NCBI GenBank assembly: GCA_946478915.1 | Contig: CAMLER010000118.1 | Coordinates: 1-10,476, forward strand | Origin: an uncultured Chryseolinea sp. | Lineage (GTDB): Bacteria; Bacteroidota; Bacteroidia; Cytophagales; Cyclobacteriaceae | DNA length: 10,476 nucleotides | Direction: 5' to 3' | Shown: positions 1 through 7,409 of the stretch, piece by piece | How the letters are laid out: every line of letters begins with the position of its first letter | How positions within the stretch are numbered: the first letter of the stretch is position 1 | Translations under genes and position numbers: made by a program | Notes under the pieces: model-generated | Database searches by the model: none | What the model was told of the DNA's origin: nothing | What the model saw: only the letters and a program-made list of their open reading frames with translations

Positions 1-629
1 GGCAGAAATGGTATCAATGAGCTATAATCAAATTCATTATTTTTTAAGAATGGTACAGTTGTCTTGGTGGATTTGACTTCCTTATATTGTACGTTGCTCT
101 CAACTACCCCCTCATTATTCTCAATAAGTGCTGGTTGTGAGTTCGGGATAGCTTCTCTTACCACAACCTGAGTATTAAAATAGAGGGTAAACCCGACAAT
201 CAACCCAAGGCCTATCTGTCCCACAATTTTGAATCGTCCGGCAAGCCCTTCCTTATTTTTTCTGAAAACCTTGATGTAGTCGTCAAGGAAACCGATAAGG
301 CCTAACCAGCAGGTTGCTACGATTAACAGTATGACGTATACATTGTCAAGTTGTGCCAATAAAAGAGTAGGGATAAGTATGGCGGCGATGATAATAATAC
401 CGCCCATTGTAGGTGTGCCCTTTTTTTGTACCTGACCTTCCAACCCGAGATCGCGAATATCTTCTCCTACTTGCTTTCTCCTGAGGATATTGATGAGGTT
501 CTTTCCAAAAGTAATGGTGATCAGCAAAGAGATAAATGCTGCCATACCTGCCCTGAAGGAAATGTATTGGAAAACGCCAGCGCCAGGCACATCCAATCGG
601 TCGAGGTAATCAAATAGGTAGTACAGCAT
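1..629 (-). CDS. mraY: Phospho-N-acetylmuramoyl-pentapeptide-transferase MraY (partial, 3' end outside window)
   Basis: This integral membrane enzyme transfers phospho-MurNAc-pentapeptide from UDP to undecaprenyl phosphate, giving lipid I on the cytoplasmic face. The minus-strand frame is open from the ATG at 629-627 to the left edge, giving 209 codons of a protein usually 360-420 residues long. Family signatures seen are KKGTPTMGG (about residues 69-77) and [19 protein letters not shown] (about 111-129), which contains the catalytic Asp pair D116-D117. Hydrophobic segments lie at about 28-42, 78-92, 97-115 and 135-150. After the fourth comes a long polar stretch (about 152-200), then TTVPFLKN, which corresponds to the VPF segment of other MraY proteins; Bacteroidota MraY proteins commonly carry such an insertion. 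The start codon overlaps the murE stop by one base (TGATG), so translation is probably coupled. Identity is not in doubt; only the C-terminal part is missing. Confidence 0.97.
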   Translation of the reverse strand, partial: MLYYLFDYLDRLDVPGAGVFQYISFRAGMAAFISLLITITFGKNLINILRRKQVGEDIRDLGLEGQVQKKGTPTMGGIIIIAAILIPTLLLAQLDNVYVILLIVATCWLGLIGFLDDYIKVFRKNKEGLAGRFKIVGQIGLGLIVGFTLYFNTQVVVREAIPNSQPALIENNEGVVESNVQYKEVKSTKTTVPFLKNNEFDYSSLIPFL

Positions 630-2095
630 CAGTTATTGCTGGTTAGTCTTAACATTCGTTCTACAACTTCGCGATCGTCAAAAGGGTATTTGACTCCTTT
701 TATTTCCTGGTATGTTTCATGGCCTTTCCCCGCGACAAGAATTATATCTTTCTCGTTGGCCATCATACACGCTGTCTTGATTGCTTCTTCACGATCGGCG
801 ATCACCAGTGTCTTGCGCACTTCGGTTGGCGATACACCGGCTTGCATCTCTTTAATAATTGCAACCGGATCTTCGTCCCGCGGATTATCGGAGGTCAGCA
901 CCACTTTATCGCTGAGCTTGCAGGCAATTGAAGCCATCAGCGGTCGCTTTGCCCGATCGCGATTGCCTCCACATCCGACGACGGTAATAACCTGTTCTGT
1001 GCCGGAACGAAATTGTGCGATCGTCTCCAGTACATTCTTTAAAGCGTCGGGTGTGTGCGCATAGTCAACAATGGCAATTTTCTTTGAGCCAGGGAGAACG
1101 AGATCGAATCGTCCAACAGCTCCTTTGAGCGATGACAGTTTTACGAGTACCTGATCGGAATCTTCCCCGAGCAGAACGGCTGCCCCATACGCTGCCAAAA
1201 GGTTATATGCATTAAAATCGCCGATGAGCTTGAACCATACCGTTTTTCCGGCAAGATCGAGTTCAAGGCCTTCAATCGAATTTGTCAGTATTTTACCCTT
1301 GAAATCAACCGCTTTCTTAAGACCGTAAGAATATTTGGTTGCCTTGGTATTTTGCAACATGACCATTCCCCTTTTGTCATCGGCATTCACTAAAGCGAAA
1401 GAGTCGCTTCCGAGTTCATCAAAATATTTTTTCTTTGCTTTGATGTAGTTTTCAAAAGTAATGTGATAGTCGAGATGGTCGTGGGTAATATTTGTAAAGA
1501 TCGCGCCAGCAAATTTTAAACCTGCGATTCGTTCCTGGTCAATGGCATGAGAGCTAACCTCCATAAACACATGTGTACAACCGCTTTCAATCATTCGCTT
1601 TAGCAGTTCATTCAGTTGCACCGGATCAGGAGTAGTGTGGGTGGAAGGAATAGTCTGATCAACAATAAGATTTTCTACAGTCGATATCAGGCCACACTTA
1701 TATCCAAGTGATGTAAATAATTTGAATAACAACGTCGCTACTGTCGTCTTTCCATTTGTTCCGGTAACACCGGTAAGCTTTAATTTTTCAGAAGGGCTGC
1801 CGTAGAAATTGGAAGCAATGACGCCAAGTGCCTGTCCGCTATTCTTTACGGTTACAAAAGTTACACCATCTGAAACTTCCTCAGGTAAAACTTCGCAGAC
1901 AACCGCGACAGCGCCCAGGCTTATAGCTTTTGAGATGTATTGATGTCCATCCGATTGAGTTCCCTTTACAGCAACAAACAAGAAGCCTGGCTTGGTCTGG
2001 CGAGAGTCAAAGCAAACTCCATTAATGTTCACACGCATATCGCCTGAACCCGCAGTGAGAGAGACCTTGTACAATATGTCTTTTAGTTCAGGCAC
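629..2095 (-). CDS. murE: UDP-N-acetylmuramoyl-L-alanyl-D-glutamate--2,6-diaminopimelate ligase
   Basis: This cytoplasmic ATP-dependent ligase adds the third residue of the peptidoglycan stem peptide to UDP-MurNAc-L-Ala-D-Glu. The 488-residue product has the normal MurE length and three-domain layout: an N-terminal uridine-nucleotide-binding domain (about 1-100), a central ATPase domain with P-loop TGTNGKTT (111-118), HTTPDP (153-158) and [12 protein letters not shown] (179-190), and a C-terminal ligand-binding domain. K221 in KAKKKYF is the likely carbamylated lysine. DNPRDEDP (403-410) matches the DNPR signature of meso-diaminopimelate-adding enzymes, so the wall is predicted to contain meso-DAP rather than lysine. 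GKGHE lies at 457-461. The start is a GTG at 2095-2093. It is the only start codon between the in-frame ftsI stop and the conserved N-terminus; the next Met is residue 20. There is no clear Shine-Dalgarno sequence. The gene begins 9 bp after ftsI and overlaps mraY by one base. Confidence 0.97.
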   Translation of the reverse strand: MPELKDILYKVSLTAGSGDMRVNINGVCFDSRQTKPGFLFVAVKGTQSDGHQYISKAISLGAVAVVCEVLPEEVSDGVTFVTVKNSGQALGVIASNFYGSPSEKLKLTGVTGTNGKTTVATLLFKLFTSLGYKCGLISTVENLIVDQTIPSTHTTPDPVQLNELLKRMIESGCTHVFMEVSSHAIDQERIAGLKFAGAIFTNITHDHLDYHITFENYIKAKKKYFDELGSDSFALVNADDKRGMVMLQNTKATKYSYGLKKAVDFKGKILTNSIEGLELDLAGKTVWFKLIGDFNAYNLLAAYGAAVLLGEDSDQVLVKLSSLKGAVGRFDLVLPGSKKIAIVDYAHTPDALKNVLETIAQFRSGTEQVITVVGCGGNRDRAKRPLMASIACKLSDKVVLTSDNPRDEDPVAIIKEMQAGVSPTEVRKTLVIADREEAIKTACMMANEKDIILVAGKGHETYQEIKGVKYPFDDREVVERMLRLTSNN

Positions 2096-2104
2096 AGATT
2101 TGTG

Positions 2105-4195
2105 TTATCCAAGTCTTATAAAAATTGTACTTCCCCTATGAACCTTCGAACCGGGATTGAGCGATTGTCTGATCACCCTTCCTTTACCTTCGTATGAAAC
2201 CCTTAATCCCGAATTTTCCAGCAGATAAATCGCATCGCGAAAAGTCATTCCCATAACGTCGGGTATAATGTCTCTCCCGCTAAGCGTCTTCTTCCAGTTC
2301 ACACCCGTGCCGGCCACCGAAGATTTAACCCATTCCTCTTCTGTCTGTGAATGATTGGATATACCCAACTCATTGCACAACATCGTCAGTTCGTGCTGGT
2401 TTCCCGCGCGTATCACTGGAAGCGCCTGCTGTGCAGCAAATTTTTTCACATCCATGGGATCGTGGAGGTTGATGTCCCTTGCATAAATATTGTCAGCTAC
2501 TTCTTTGAAGACTGGAGCTGCCACACTGCTACCGTACTGATACCAGCCTCGAGGATTTTTGATCAGAACAATCGCACTATACTTGGGGTCGTGAGCCGGG
2601 AAATATCCAGCAAAAGAGGTGATGTATTTGGTTGTGTATCGTCCGTTCTCCAGGATCTTGGCTGTTCCTGTTTTTCCCGCGATGCGATAGTGGGTACCTT
2701 TGATATTTTTAGCGGTACCATTCTCCACGACGCCTTCCAGAAGCAATTTTAATTTTTCAAGCGTTTTTGAGGAGCAAATTTTTCCGTTGATCACCTGGGT
2801 ATCAAAAACATCTTCCTCTTGATCTGCCCGCTTTACAGCCTTAACAAAGACAGGCTTTATCATTACACCGTTGTTGGCAACTGCATTGTACAGTGCTAGC
2901 GTATGCAGCGGTGTGATTTCAAATCCATAGCCATATGACATCCACGGCAGACTTATACCACTCCAACCTTTCTGTCCCGGCCTCTTCAACTTGGGCGTTG
3001 GTTCTCCAACCAGTTGAATGCCTAACGGTTGGGATAGATGCAAACGGTCGATGTAATCCACAAATTTTTGGGGGCGCAGACCGAAATGCTTATCGACTAA
3101 TTTGGCCATAGCAATGTTGGAGGAATGTTCGAACGCTTCCCGCACCGTGATCATACCATAACCACCATCCTCGTGATCGCGAACCTTGCTATTATAGAAT
3201 GTATATTCTCCATTGCCGGTATCGATGCTGTCGGTCAACTCAACAGGGCTATCTTCCAGCAATGCCATCATCGTGACCAGCTTGAATGTGGATCCAGGCT
3301 CGAATAACTGGCCAGCGGCGAAATTAAATTTCTCCCGATAATTTCCCTTGCCATCTCCACTGAGATTAGAAATCGCTTTTATAGCGCCGGTTTTTACTTC
3401 CATGACTACGATGAGTCCGTCCGCTGCGTTATGCGCCTTCATTGCCTTGTACAATGCGGTTTCAGCAACGTCCTGAAGATTAATATCCAATGTGGTTTCA
3501 ACATCGAGGCCATTCACAGCCTTCACATTATTCGCGTCGAATATGGGCTTCCAAACCCCTCCTGCAATTTTTTGATAGTAAGCATATCCGTCCTGCCCGC
3601 CGAGTTCTTTGTGAAAACTGTATTCGAGACCTACGCCTTTGTCATTTTCATTGATATAACCAATAGTCCGTTCGCTCAGATTTGAAAACGGATGATACCT
3701 TATATCAACCTTTTCAAAAATACTTCCGCCACGGAAGCGACCTTCACGAAAGATCGGCCAGGTCATCATTTTCTTCTTTTCCTGATAATCGACCCGTTTG
3801 CGATTCAATACGATGTACTGCTTGCCTGAGCTTCGGGCGTCAATGAGAATTCGTTTGTATTCGGTCTTGGTTTTGTCTTTAAAAAATTTGGATAGGTTCA
3901 ATGCAAGGCTATCGACGCCCTTCTTAAAAATTTCATTGGAGGGCATTGTGGGATCGAATGCTACTTTATAAAACGGCAAGGACGTTGCAAGCAAACTGCC
4001 GTTGTCCGAATAGATATTACCCCGGGTTGCTTTTACCCTTTTGTAGTCGAAAGAAATTCTTTCACCCATTGCTTCCCATTCCTCTCCTTCCGCAAATTGA
4101 ATCTGCCCTGTCTTTACAACAATTCCCACGGCAAAAATCACGGCAAACAAAAATGCCACGCGAACTCTGAGCAATATGGATTGTTTAATATTCAC
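2105..4195 (-). CDS. ftsI: Septal peptidoglycan transpeptidase FtsI/PBP3 (class B PBP) with C-terminal PASTA domain
   Basis: This is a class B penicillin-binding protein, the divisome transpeptidase that crosslinks septal peptidoglycan in the periplasm. The 696-residue product has a single N-terminal membrane anchor (about 11-28), a dimerization/pedestal domain that begins with the conserved ATRGNIYSDNGSLLATS region (from about 56), and a transpeptidase domain. All three active-site motifs are present: S302-T-F-K305 (nucleophile Ser302), S358-S-N360 and K508-T-G510. Residues about 642-695 (PDVMGMTFRDAIYLLENSGL to the end) form one PASTA domain, which E. coli FtsI lacks but Bacteroidota FtsI proteins often have. 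The start is a GTG inside the end of ftsL (11-bp overlap, 4185-4195), suggesting translational coupling; the next Met, residue 43, would remove the membrane anchor. The position between ftsL and murE supports FtsI over the elongation enzyme PBP2. Confidence 0.96.
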   Translation of the reverse strand: MNIKQSILLRVRVAFLFAVIFAVGIVVKTGQIQFAEGEEWEAMGERISFDYKRVKATRGNIYSDNGSLLATSLPFYKVAFDPTMPSNEIFKKGVDSLALNLSKFFKDKTKTEYKRILIDARSSGKQYIVLNRKRVDYQEKKKMMTWPIFREGRFRGGSIFEKVDIRYHPFSNLSERTIGYINENDKGVGLEYSFHKELGGQDGYAYYQKIAGGVWKPIFDANNVKAVNGLDVETTLDINLQDVAETALYKAMKAHNAADGLIVVMEVKTGAIKAISNLSGDGKGNYREKFNFAAGQLFEPGSTFKLVTMMALLEDSPVELTDSIDTGNGEYTFYNSKVRDHEDGGYGMITVREAFEHSSNIAMAKLVDKHFGLRPQKFVDYIDRLHLSQPLGIQLVGEPTPKLKRPGQKGWSGISLPWMSYGYGFEITPLHTLALYNAVANNGVMIKPVFVKAVKRADQEEDVFDTQVINGKICSSKTLEKLKLLLEGVVENGTAKNIKGTHYRIAGKTGTAKILENGRYTTKYITSFAGYFPAHDPKYSAIVLIKNPRGWYQYGSSVAAPVFKEVADNIYARDINLHDPMDVKKFAAQQALPVIRAGNQHELTMLCNELGISNHSQTEEEWVKSSVAGTGVNWKKTLSGRDIIPDVMGMTFRDAIYLLENSGLRVSYEGKGRVIRQSLNPGSKVHRGSTIFIRLG

Positions 4196-4568
4196 CTTCT
4201 GGTACCTCGACTTTAAAGGGTGGTTTCAGACTTTCCTTAAGATTAAGATCTCTTACTTTTTTAGCTACTTCTGATTGTTTGCTGGCAAACATCAGGTCCG
4301 CTTTTAATGTCGTGTAGTCTGCCCGAAGGTCTTCTACCTCAGCCTGCAGATTGTTTATTTTGCGAACTGTCTTTTCACCATAGTGGGTATTACTGATATA
4401 GACTAACCCCAGCACCATTACAAACAATATTTTAGGCAGGTATTTGACAGGGAAACCACCTTCGAAATAATCTTCCAGCCTTAACCTTCGCTCCAAACCA
4501 GCAAAAATCCCACGGGCAAGTCCGCCGGTCTTTGTCTTTGGTCTAATCTTAAACTTATTGCCTTTCAT
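4185..4568 (-). CDS. ftsL: FtsL-like cell division protein
   Basis: This small bitopic protein is predicted to be the FtsL component of the divisome, which in other bacteria forms a complex with FtsB and FtsQ and activates FtsW-FtsI. The 127-residue product has a basic cytoplasmic tail of about 43 residues, one transmembrane helix (about 44-60, YLPKILFVMVLGLVYIS) and a periplasmic coiled coil (about 64-100, KINNLQAEVEDLRADYTTLK and onward), then a Pro-rich C-terminus. FtsL sequences diverge greatly, so the call rests on this topology, on the size, and above all on the position between rsmH and ftsI. The start is an ATG two bases after the rsmH stop, and the 3' end overlaps ftsI by 11 bp. The cytoplasmic tail is longer than the short tail of E. 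coli FtsL. Confidence 0.88.
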   Translation of the reverse strand: MKGNKFKIRPKTKTGGLARGIFAGLERRLRLEDYFEGGFPVKYLPKILFVMVLGLVYISNTHYGEKTVRKINNLQAEVEDLRADYTTLKADLMFASKQSEVAKKVRDLNLKESLKPPFKVEVPEGEY

Positions 4569-4570
4569 GT

Positions 4571-5476
4571 TTATATCTTTTCGGCTATACGCAGTTTTGC
4601 GCTTCTGGCCCTGCTGTTTTGCTTTATCTCGCTTTCCTCCGCTTCAATCGGTTTTTTGTTTATTGCTCTGAATGGCTTTATTTCATTTCCAAAAAAATCC
4701 TTGTCCACTTCGCCAAACACCTTTCCTTTGTTGATGTAGTTCTTCACCATCCGGTCTTCAAGTGAATGGTATGACATCACCACCAATCTACCTCCGCCAA
4801 CAATCACTTCACTGCACTGAATTAAAAAATCTTCCAGCGCTCTCATCTCCTCATTAACTTCGATTCTCAAAGCCTGAAAAACCTGAGCGAAGTATTTGTT
4901 CTCTTTTCCCCGGGGTGCAACAGCAGCAAGTGTCCGTTTCAAATCACCTGTTGTTTCGATTGCGTTTATCGCTCTGGACTGAGTTACCAGTCTCGCAGCG
5001 GTCTTCGCATTCTTCAGCTCACCGTACATGCCGAAGATTTTATGAATTCGGTCTTCGCTATACTCGTTCAAAACCTTCGCGGCTGTAACTGTTAACGATT
5101 GGTCCATACGCATGTCCAGAGGTCCATCGAACCTTGTTGAAAATCCTCGCTCAGGTGAATCGATCTGATGTGACGAGATACCCAGGTCGGCAAGAACTCC
5201 ATTTACTGAAGTAATCCCATTCAACCGTAGATACCTTTTCATGTGCATGAAGTTGGCGTGACAAAATGTGAAAGAACGATCTTTGATTTTTTCTGCTTGC
5301 TTTTTAGCGTCTTCATCCTGATCAAACGCGATCAATCTCCCGCCGTCAATTTGTTCAAGAATTTTCATGCTGTGCCCGCCGCCTCCGAACGTTACGTCTA
5401 CATAAGTACCTAACGGGTCTATCTGTAACGCTTCGATGCATTGCTTTAGCATCACTGGATTATGATAGTTGTCCAT
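4571..5476 (-). CDS. rsmH: 16S rRNA (cytosine(1402)-N(4))-methyltransferase RsmH
   Basis: This SAM-dependent enzyme (formerly MraW) methylates N4 of C1402 in the decoding centre of 16S rRNA. The 301-residue product has the normal length and the full set of family motifs: HNPVML near the N-terminus (5-10), the SAM-binding DVTFGGGGHS (27-36), LIAFDQDEDA (48-57), ADLGISSHQID (96-106), GFSTRFDGPLDMRMD (111-125), MSYHSLEDR (234-242) and the C-terminal NSRARSAKLR (287-296). The start is the ATG at 5476-5474, immediately before DNYHNPVML as expected. An ATG 13 bases upstream is out of frame. It lies 96 bp downstream of mraZ, with no evident promoter of its own, and two bases before ftsL, so it is most likely co-transcribed with the rest of the cluster. 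Confidence 0.97.
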   Translation of the reverse strand: MDNYHNPVMLKQCIEALQIDPLGTYVDVTFGGGGHSMKILEQIDGGRLIAFDQDEDAKKQAEKIKDRSFTFCHANFMHMKRYLRLNGITSVNGVLADLGISSHQIDSPERGFSTRFDGPLDMRMDQSLTVTAAKVLNEYSEDRIHKIFGMYGELKNAKTAARLVTQSRAINAIETTGDLKRTLAAVAPRGKENKYFAQVFQALRIEVNEEMRALEDFLIQCSEVIVGGGRLVVMSYHSLEDRMVKNYINKGKVFGEVDKDFFGNEIKPFRAINKKPIEAEESEIKQNSRARSAKLRIAEKI

Positions 5477-5572
5477 AGATACCAGGCATTAGCTTTTTGG
5501 TTTCGACACTGTTAATGAACGCACGACTACGGGTGACCGCGGTATCGCCGCTGTCTTCCGGTTGTCTAACCC
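5477..5572 (-). other. mraZ-rsmH intergenic spacer
   Basis: This is the only sizeable gap inside the dcw run. I see no reading frame, no TAnnTTTG promoter and no terminator with a T-tract. Two short potential hairpins occur on the minus strand: GGTT-AGAC-AACC just after the mraZ stop, and GCGG-CGATA-CCGC. Both have four-base stems and are weak. The 8-mer AGACAACC (minus strand, 5567-5560) also occurs in the mraZ leader (6030-6023). Confidence 0.45.
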
Positions 5573-6013
5573 CTACTTGTCAAGATTTTTTTGCATCAGC
5601 TTCGAATATTCCTGCTGATCTTTTAGCAAATGCTTCTCAAAAAGGCTGGGCTCCCAGGCAACGATTAAATTGTCCATGCCAATCAGGACTACTTCCTTCT
5701 GAAGCCCTGCATAGGCAAGCATACTTTTGGGAATAAGCAACCGACCGTTGTCATCCAGTTCTACTGTGGCAATACCGGAAAAGAAGGCAAGGCGCACGGC
5801 CCGGTTCTCTTCATTGAATTCGCTCAAGCCAGAAACCTTTGACACTAACTTTCTGAATTCCAGTAAAGGGTAAATGGATAGATAGGGTTCTATACCTTTT
5901 TGGATCACGAGTTCATGCCCATCTTCAGGCAGCTGCGCTTTGAATTTGGAAGGCAGAACAAGTCGGCCTTTCGAATCCAGTTTGCTGTCATATCTACCAG
6001 TGAAGAAAGTCAT
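5573..6013 (-). CDS. mraZ: Transcriptional regulator MraZ
   Basis: MraZ is a DNA-binding protein of the SpoVT/AbrB fold, conserved as the first gene of dcw clusters; in E. coli it binds direct repeats in its own promoter and represses the operon. The 146-residue product has two AbrB-like half-domains, each with the family signature: YDSKLDSKGRLVLPSKF (8-24) and ATVELDDNGRLLIPKSM (82-98). The C-terminus is helical and charged. The start is the ATG at 6013-6011, directly before TFFTGRYDSKLDSKGR, which is the usual N-terminus. It is followed by a 96-bp spacer and rsmH. Three 10-bp-spaced GTGGT boxes lie 49-73 bp upstream of the start and overlap a predicted promoter, so autoregulation is likely but inferred. 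Confidence 0.97.
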   Translation of the reverse strand: MTFFTGRYDSKLDSKGRLVLPSKFKAQLPEDGHELVIQKGIEPYLSIYPLLEFRKLVSKVSGLSEFNEENRAVRLAFFSGIATVELDDNGRLLIPKSMLAYAGLQKEVVLIGMDNLIVAWEPSLFEKHLLKDQQEYSKLMQKNLDK

Positions 6014-6042
6014 AGACGTAGTGGTTGTCTTATACTCCTAAG

Positions 6043-6072
6043 CAAACTTAGAGAATTTTAAACCACTTTCAA
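6043..6072 (-). promoter_or_regulatory. Predicted Bacteroidota-type promoter of the mraZ/dcw operon
   Basis: On the minus strand TAAGTTTG (6050-6043) matches the Bacteroidota -7 consensus TAnnTTTG exactly. A TTG (6072-6070) lies upstream with a 19-nt spacer, the expected place for the -33 TTTG element (GTTG here, one mismatch). Transcription would start at about 6038-6036, leaving a leader of roughly 25 nt before the mraZ ATG. The -33 element lies next to and partly within the middle GTGGT box, which fits repression by MraZ. The consensus is established knowledge; its use here is inferred. Confidence 0.6.
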
Positions 6073-6086
6073 CCACTTTTTACCAC
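6062..6086 (-). promoter_or_regulatory. MraZ-box array: three GTGGT direct repeats, 10-bp period
   Basis: On the minus strand GTGGT occurs at 6086-6082, 6076-6072 and 6066-6062, each followed by an A-rich 5-base spacer (AAAAA, TGAAA, TTAAA including the shared T). The period is exactly 10 bp. E. coli MraZ is known to bind several TGGG-type direct repeats with 5-nt spacers upstream of mraZ; this array has the same spacing and a related core. The middle and promoter-proximal boxes overlap the predicted -33/-7 region. A further GTGGTTG in the opposite orientation (plus strand 6021-6027) lies in the leader. Confidence 0.75.
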
Positions 6087-6162
6087 AATTTTAGTTTTTC
6101 GTGAAGAAATGTACAGAAAGTACTATAGAATGCATTTTTTTAAGGTCAAATATGAGGCAAGC

Positions 6163-7332
6163 CTAGGCAATGATGCCCTGATTCTTTAGCGATTTTCCTA
6201 ACTCTGGGGAAAATCTTAAGGTTTTTTGGAGAATTTCAAACGTATGCTCACCAAAGTGGGGCGGTGGTAGAAAGTGGGAGAAACTAGCATCAAAACTGCT
6301 GCCGACATAGGTCTTCACGCCTATCCGGTCAGCTGCATGAATTAGCAATGCCTTTGCTTCGTCAGTTTGAAAGAGTTCCTGAAGGTTGTGGACAAGGCCA
6401 TAGGGAACTCCCGCCGCTTGCATTGATCCAATCAAGGTCGCCGAATCACGACTGCCGACTTTGTCCTTGAGAAGCAACGACAGATCGGCCCTGTTTTCAA
6501 CGCGCTGCACATTGGTAGCATAAGATTTTAGGACCTCACTTCCCAAGCCCACTATGTCGGCAAACGAGGCAAACTGGCGGTCGCTTCCGATTGCCAGTAA
6601 GATTTCAACGCCATCGGCTGTCCTGAAAATTTCTCCATACGGTGAAATGTTCGGATGGAGCGAACCCTGTTTTTGAGGAATTACTCCCGCCACTAACCAG
6701 TTTGAAGCCTGATTGGCAAGTGATGCGACTGCAGCATCGAAAAGCGAAACATGCACGTACCTGCCTTTTCCGCTCTTATATCTTTCGATTAGCGCCAAAA
6801 GAATCCCCTCTTTGAGCTGATGCGCGGCAAGAATATCCATGAGTGCGACCGGCATTTTGATGGACGAACCGCCGGGCTCGCCATTCATGAACATAAAACC
6901 TGTCTCCGCCTGTATTACTGCATCATAGCCAACCCGCGGATTATGTTCACCAAATCCAGAAATCTGACCATAAATAAGTTGTGGATTCAATGATGACAAC
7001 GTTTGAAAATCCACACCGAGTTTCTCCGCGTCGCCGGATTTATAACTGCTAATCACTATGTCACATTTGATGGCGAGGTTACGAACGATATCCTGTCCCG
7101 CCCTCTGTCTCAAATCGACAGCAATCGATTTCTTGCCCCAGTTGACAGCACAAAAGTATGCCGACCGATCATCTGTATTTTCATTTGCAACCCTCCAGGT
7201 ACGGGTCACATCTCCACCAGTATGTATATTTTCTACCTTTATCACCTCGGCACCTACTTCTGCAAAAAATTGTCCGACGCCGGGTCCGGCCAGAACTGAG
7301 GCGAGCTCTAATACTTTGAGATGATTTAACAT
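6163..7332 (-). CDS. CaiB/BaiF family (class III) CoA-transferase, substrate unknown
   Basis: Class III CoA-transferases move CoA between carboxylic acids through an aspartyl-CoA intermediate and work as interlocked dimers. The protein (389 residues from the ATG, slightly short for the family) begins with LKVLELASVLAGPGVGQFFAEVGAEVIKVE, typical of the family. It continues with NWGKKSIAVDL, GYDAVIQAETGFM, and MPVALMDILAAHQLKEG, which contains the predicted catalytic Asp (residue 166 from this ATG, aligning with Asp169 of formyl-CoA transferase). The GRYVHVSLFDAA segment is also characteristic. I chose the ATG at 7332-7330; a TTG two codons upstream (7338) is possible but less likely. The C-terminal small domain looks reduced. 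Family membership is clear, but the substrate cannot be read from sequence: formyl-, carnitinyl-, succinyl- and racemase-type members look alike. It is on the dcw strand, but 149 bp from mraZ, which has its own promoter, so a functional link is not implied. Confidence 0.92.
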   Translation of the reverse strand: MLNHLKVLELASVLAGPGVGQFFAEVGAEVIKVENIHTGGDVTRTWRVANENTDDRSAYFCAVNWGKKSIAVDLRQRAGQDIVRNLAIKCDIVISSYKSGDAEKLGVDFQTLSSLNPQLIYGQISGFGEHNPRVGYDAVIQAETGFMFMNGEPGGSSIKMPVALMDILAAHQLKEGILLALIERYKSGKGRYVHVSLFDAAVASLANQASNWLVAGVIPQKQGSLHPNISPYGEIFRTADGVEILLAIGSDRQFASFADIVGLGSEVLKSYATNVQRVENRADLSLLLKDKVGSRDSATLIGSMQAAGVPYGLVHNLQELFQTDEAKALLIHAADRIGVKTYVGSSFDASFSHFLPPPHFGEHTFEILQKTLRFSPELGKSLKNQGIIA

Positions 7333-7346
7333 GAGCAATTGTAAAG

Positions 7347-7406
7347 TCAGCTAAAATGTAAATCATTTCCCGCATTTTTGTGTTTGCCAATCAGCTAACA
7401 TTTAAA
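7347..7406. repeat. Imperfect 16-bp direct repeat in divergent intergenic region
   Basis: TCAGCTAAAATGTAAA (7347-7362) and TCAGCTAACATTTAAA (7391-7406) match at 14 of 16 positions and start 44 bp apart, close to four helical turns. They lie in the 77-bp gap between the divergent CoA-transferase and thioredoxin-lipoprotein genes; the second copy ends just before the lipoprotein ATG. They could be a pair of operator sites, but the AT-rich composition makes chance similarity possible. Confidence 0.35.
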
Positions 7407-7409
7407 AGA

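Noticed and set aside
426..617. 63-residue plus-strand reading frame
   Set aside because: It lies antisense to the conserved 5' part of mraY, whose frame and motifs are clear; the peptide has no recognisable features.
636..1064. 142-residue plus-strand reading frame
   Set aside because: Antisense to the C-terminal domain of murE; low-complexity Ser/Ile-rich translation typical of a shadow frame.
2351..2752. 133-residue plus-strand reading frame
   Set aside because: Antisense to the ftsI transpeptidase region; no motifs and no supporting start context.
6035..6039. AGGAG as a Shine-Dalgarno sequence for mraZ
   Set aside because: It lies about 21 bases before the ATG, too far for a ribosome binding site, and coincides with the predicted transcription start.
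6111..6123. GTAC-AGAAA-GTAC inverted repeat upstream of the MraZ boxes
   Set aside because: A four-base stem of a self-palindromic word is expected by chance; there is no T-tract and no known site of this type.
6161..6168. Palindrome GCCTAGGC at the CoA-transferase stop codon, considered as a terminator
   Set aside because: A perfect 8-bp palindrome with no loop and no downstream T-tract on the minus strand; it is followed by A-rich sequence instead.
7380..7409. GTG at 7380 as the start of the thioredoxin lipoprotein
   Set aside because: It would place ten extra residues before a well-formed lipoprotein signal peptide that begins at the ATG at 7410.
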